From Gemmatimonadota bacterium (GTDB lineage Bacteria; Gemmatimonadota; Gemmatimonadetes; Gemmatimonadales; GWC2-71-9): 6,740 nucleotides of DNA. A model generated the notes under the pieces. That model saw only the letters and a list, made by a program, of their open reading frames with translations, was not told the origin of the DNA and ran no database searches. Of this stretch, positions 6,605-6,740 are shown in pieces; positions within the stretch are counted from its first letter, which is position 1, and each line of letters opens with the position of its first letter. The stretch spans positions 1 through 6,740 of the forward strand of contig JAEHDT010000225.1 of assembly GCA_016880225.1 (NCBI GenBank). The letters run 5' to 3'. The translations under genes and the position numbers were made by a program.

Positions 6605-6740
6605 GGCGGTCGCTTGAAGATGATCGTGATGCCGTTCGCAACCGAAAGGATAGAGGGCAGCCCGAGCGCCTCCGGCGTCAGCTGGCGATCGATGGTGGCG
6701 GCGCCCGTGGGCAGGCCGACCACGGCGACCGCATCGCCGA
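6601..6740 (-). CDS. C-terminal fragment of an unidentified protein (gene enters from right edge)
   Basis: The minus-strand frame enters at the right edge and ends in TGA at 6603-6601, giving 45 residues: a Gly/Ala/Val-rich part, then IDRQLTPEALGLP, and a hydrophobic end ITIIFKRPP. The TGA overlaps the GTG of the barrel gene by four bases (GTGA), the same junction type as the next gene pair downstream, which supports it being a real gene and the upstream member of the same operon. Too little is visible to name a family. The ending is not a membrane helix of full length and no catalytic motif is seen. Confidence 0.6.
   Translation of the reverse strand, partial: GDAVAVVGLPTGAATIDRQLTPEALGLPSILSVANGITIIFKRPP

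Noticed and set aside
1..6740. CRISPR arrays, insertion sequences, tRNA/rRNA genes, attachment sites, riboswitches
   Set aside because: No regular direct repeats, terminal inverted repeats, transposase motifs or RNA-like folded regions were seen, and nearly every base is accounted for by coding frames.

Overview
The window is very GC-rich with almost no non-coding DNA. It uses GTG and possibly TTG/CTG starts, and its genes are chained by 1-4 base overlaps. Two predicted lipoproteins and a predicted outer-membrane barrel point to a diderm bacterium. The combination of high GC, a lipoprotein with Ig-like domains followed by a TolB-type propeller, and small secreted barrel proteins resembles Gemmatimonadota. 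That placement is an inference from style; there is no marker gene here to confirm it.

Layout. (1) Bases 1-650, minus strand: the first 216 codons of an alpha-helical, possibly HEAT-like protein that runs off the left edge. (2) Bases 651-823: the only real intergenic gap, between divergent genes, so promoters for both directions should lie here. (3) Bases 824-3642, plus strand: a two-gene operon encoding a type I (branched-chain amino acid/amide family) substrate-binding lipoprotein and then a transmembrane methyl-accepting chemotaxis-type receptor. The genes overlap in TGATG. No transporter permease or ATPase gene lies between or beside them. (4) Bases 3639-6740, minus strand: a convergent chain of three genes, namely the 3' end of an unidentified gene, a predicted outer-membrane beta-barrel protein, and a lipoprotein with N-terminal Ig-like region and a C-terminal PD40/TolB-like propeller. 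Both junctions are GTGA start/stop overlaps. The last gene of this chain and the receptor gene end on each other's stop codons within one CTAG palindrome at 3639-3642.

How the parts may work together. The plus-strand pair looks like a self-contained sensory unit: the lipoprotein would bind a small ligand in the periplasm and present it to the helical periplasmic domain of the receptor, which would signal to a CheA/CheW array outside the window. The receptor has the conserved hairpin tip, candidate methylation sites placed symmetrically about that tip, and a long signalling arm that suggests a class with more heptads than E. coli Tsr. The minus-strand chain looks like an envelope module, with a barrel and a surface or periplasmic lipoprotein made in coupled amounts; its substrate cannot be read from sequence. 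I see no mobile element, CRISPR array, RNA gene or clear terminator. The points most worth checking are the transporter-less binding protein/receptor pair, the long receptor arms and the shared-stop convergent junction.
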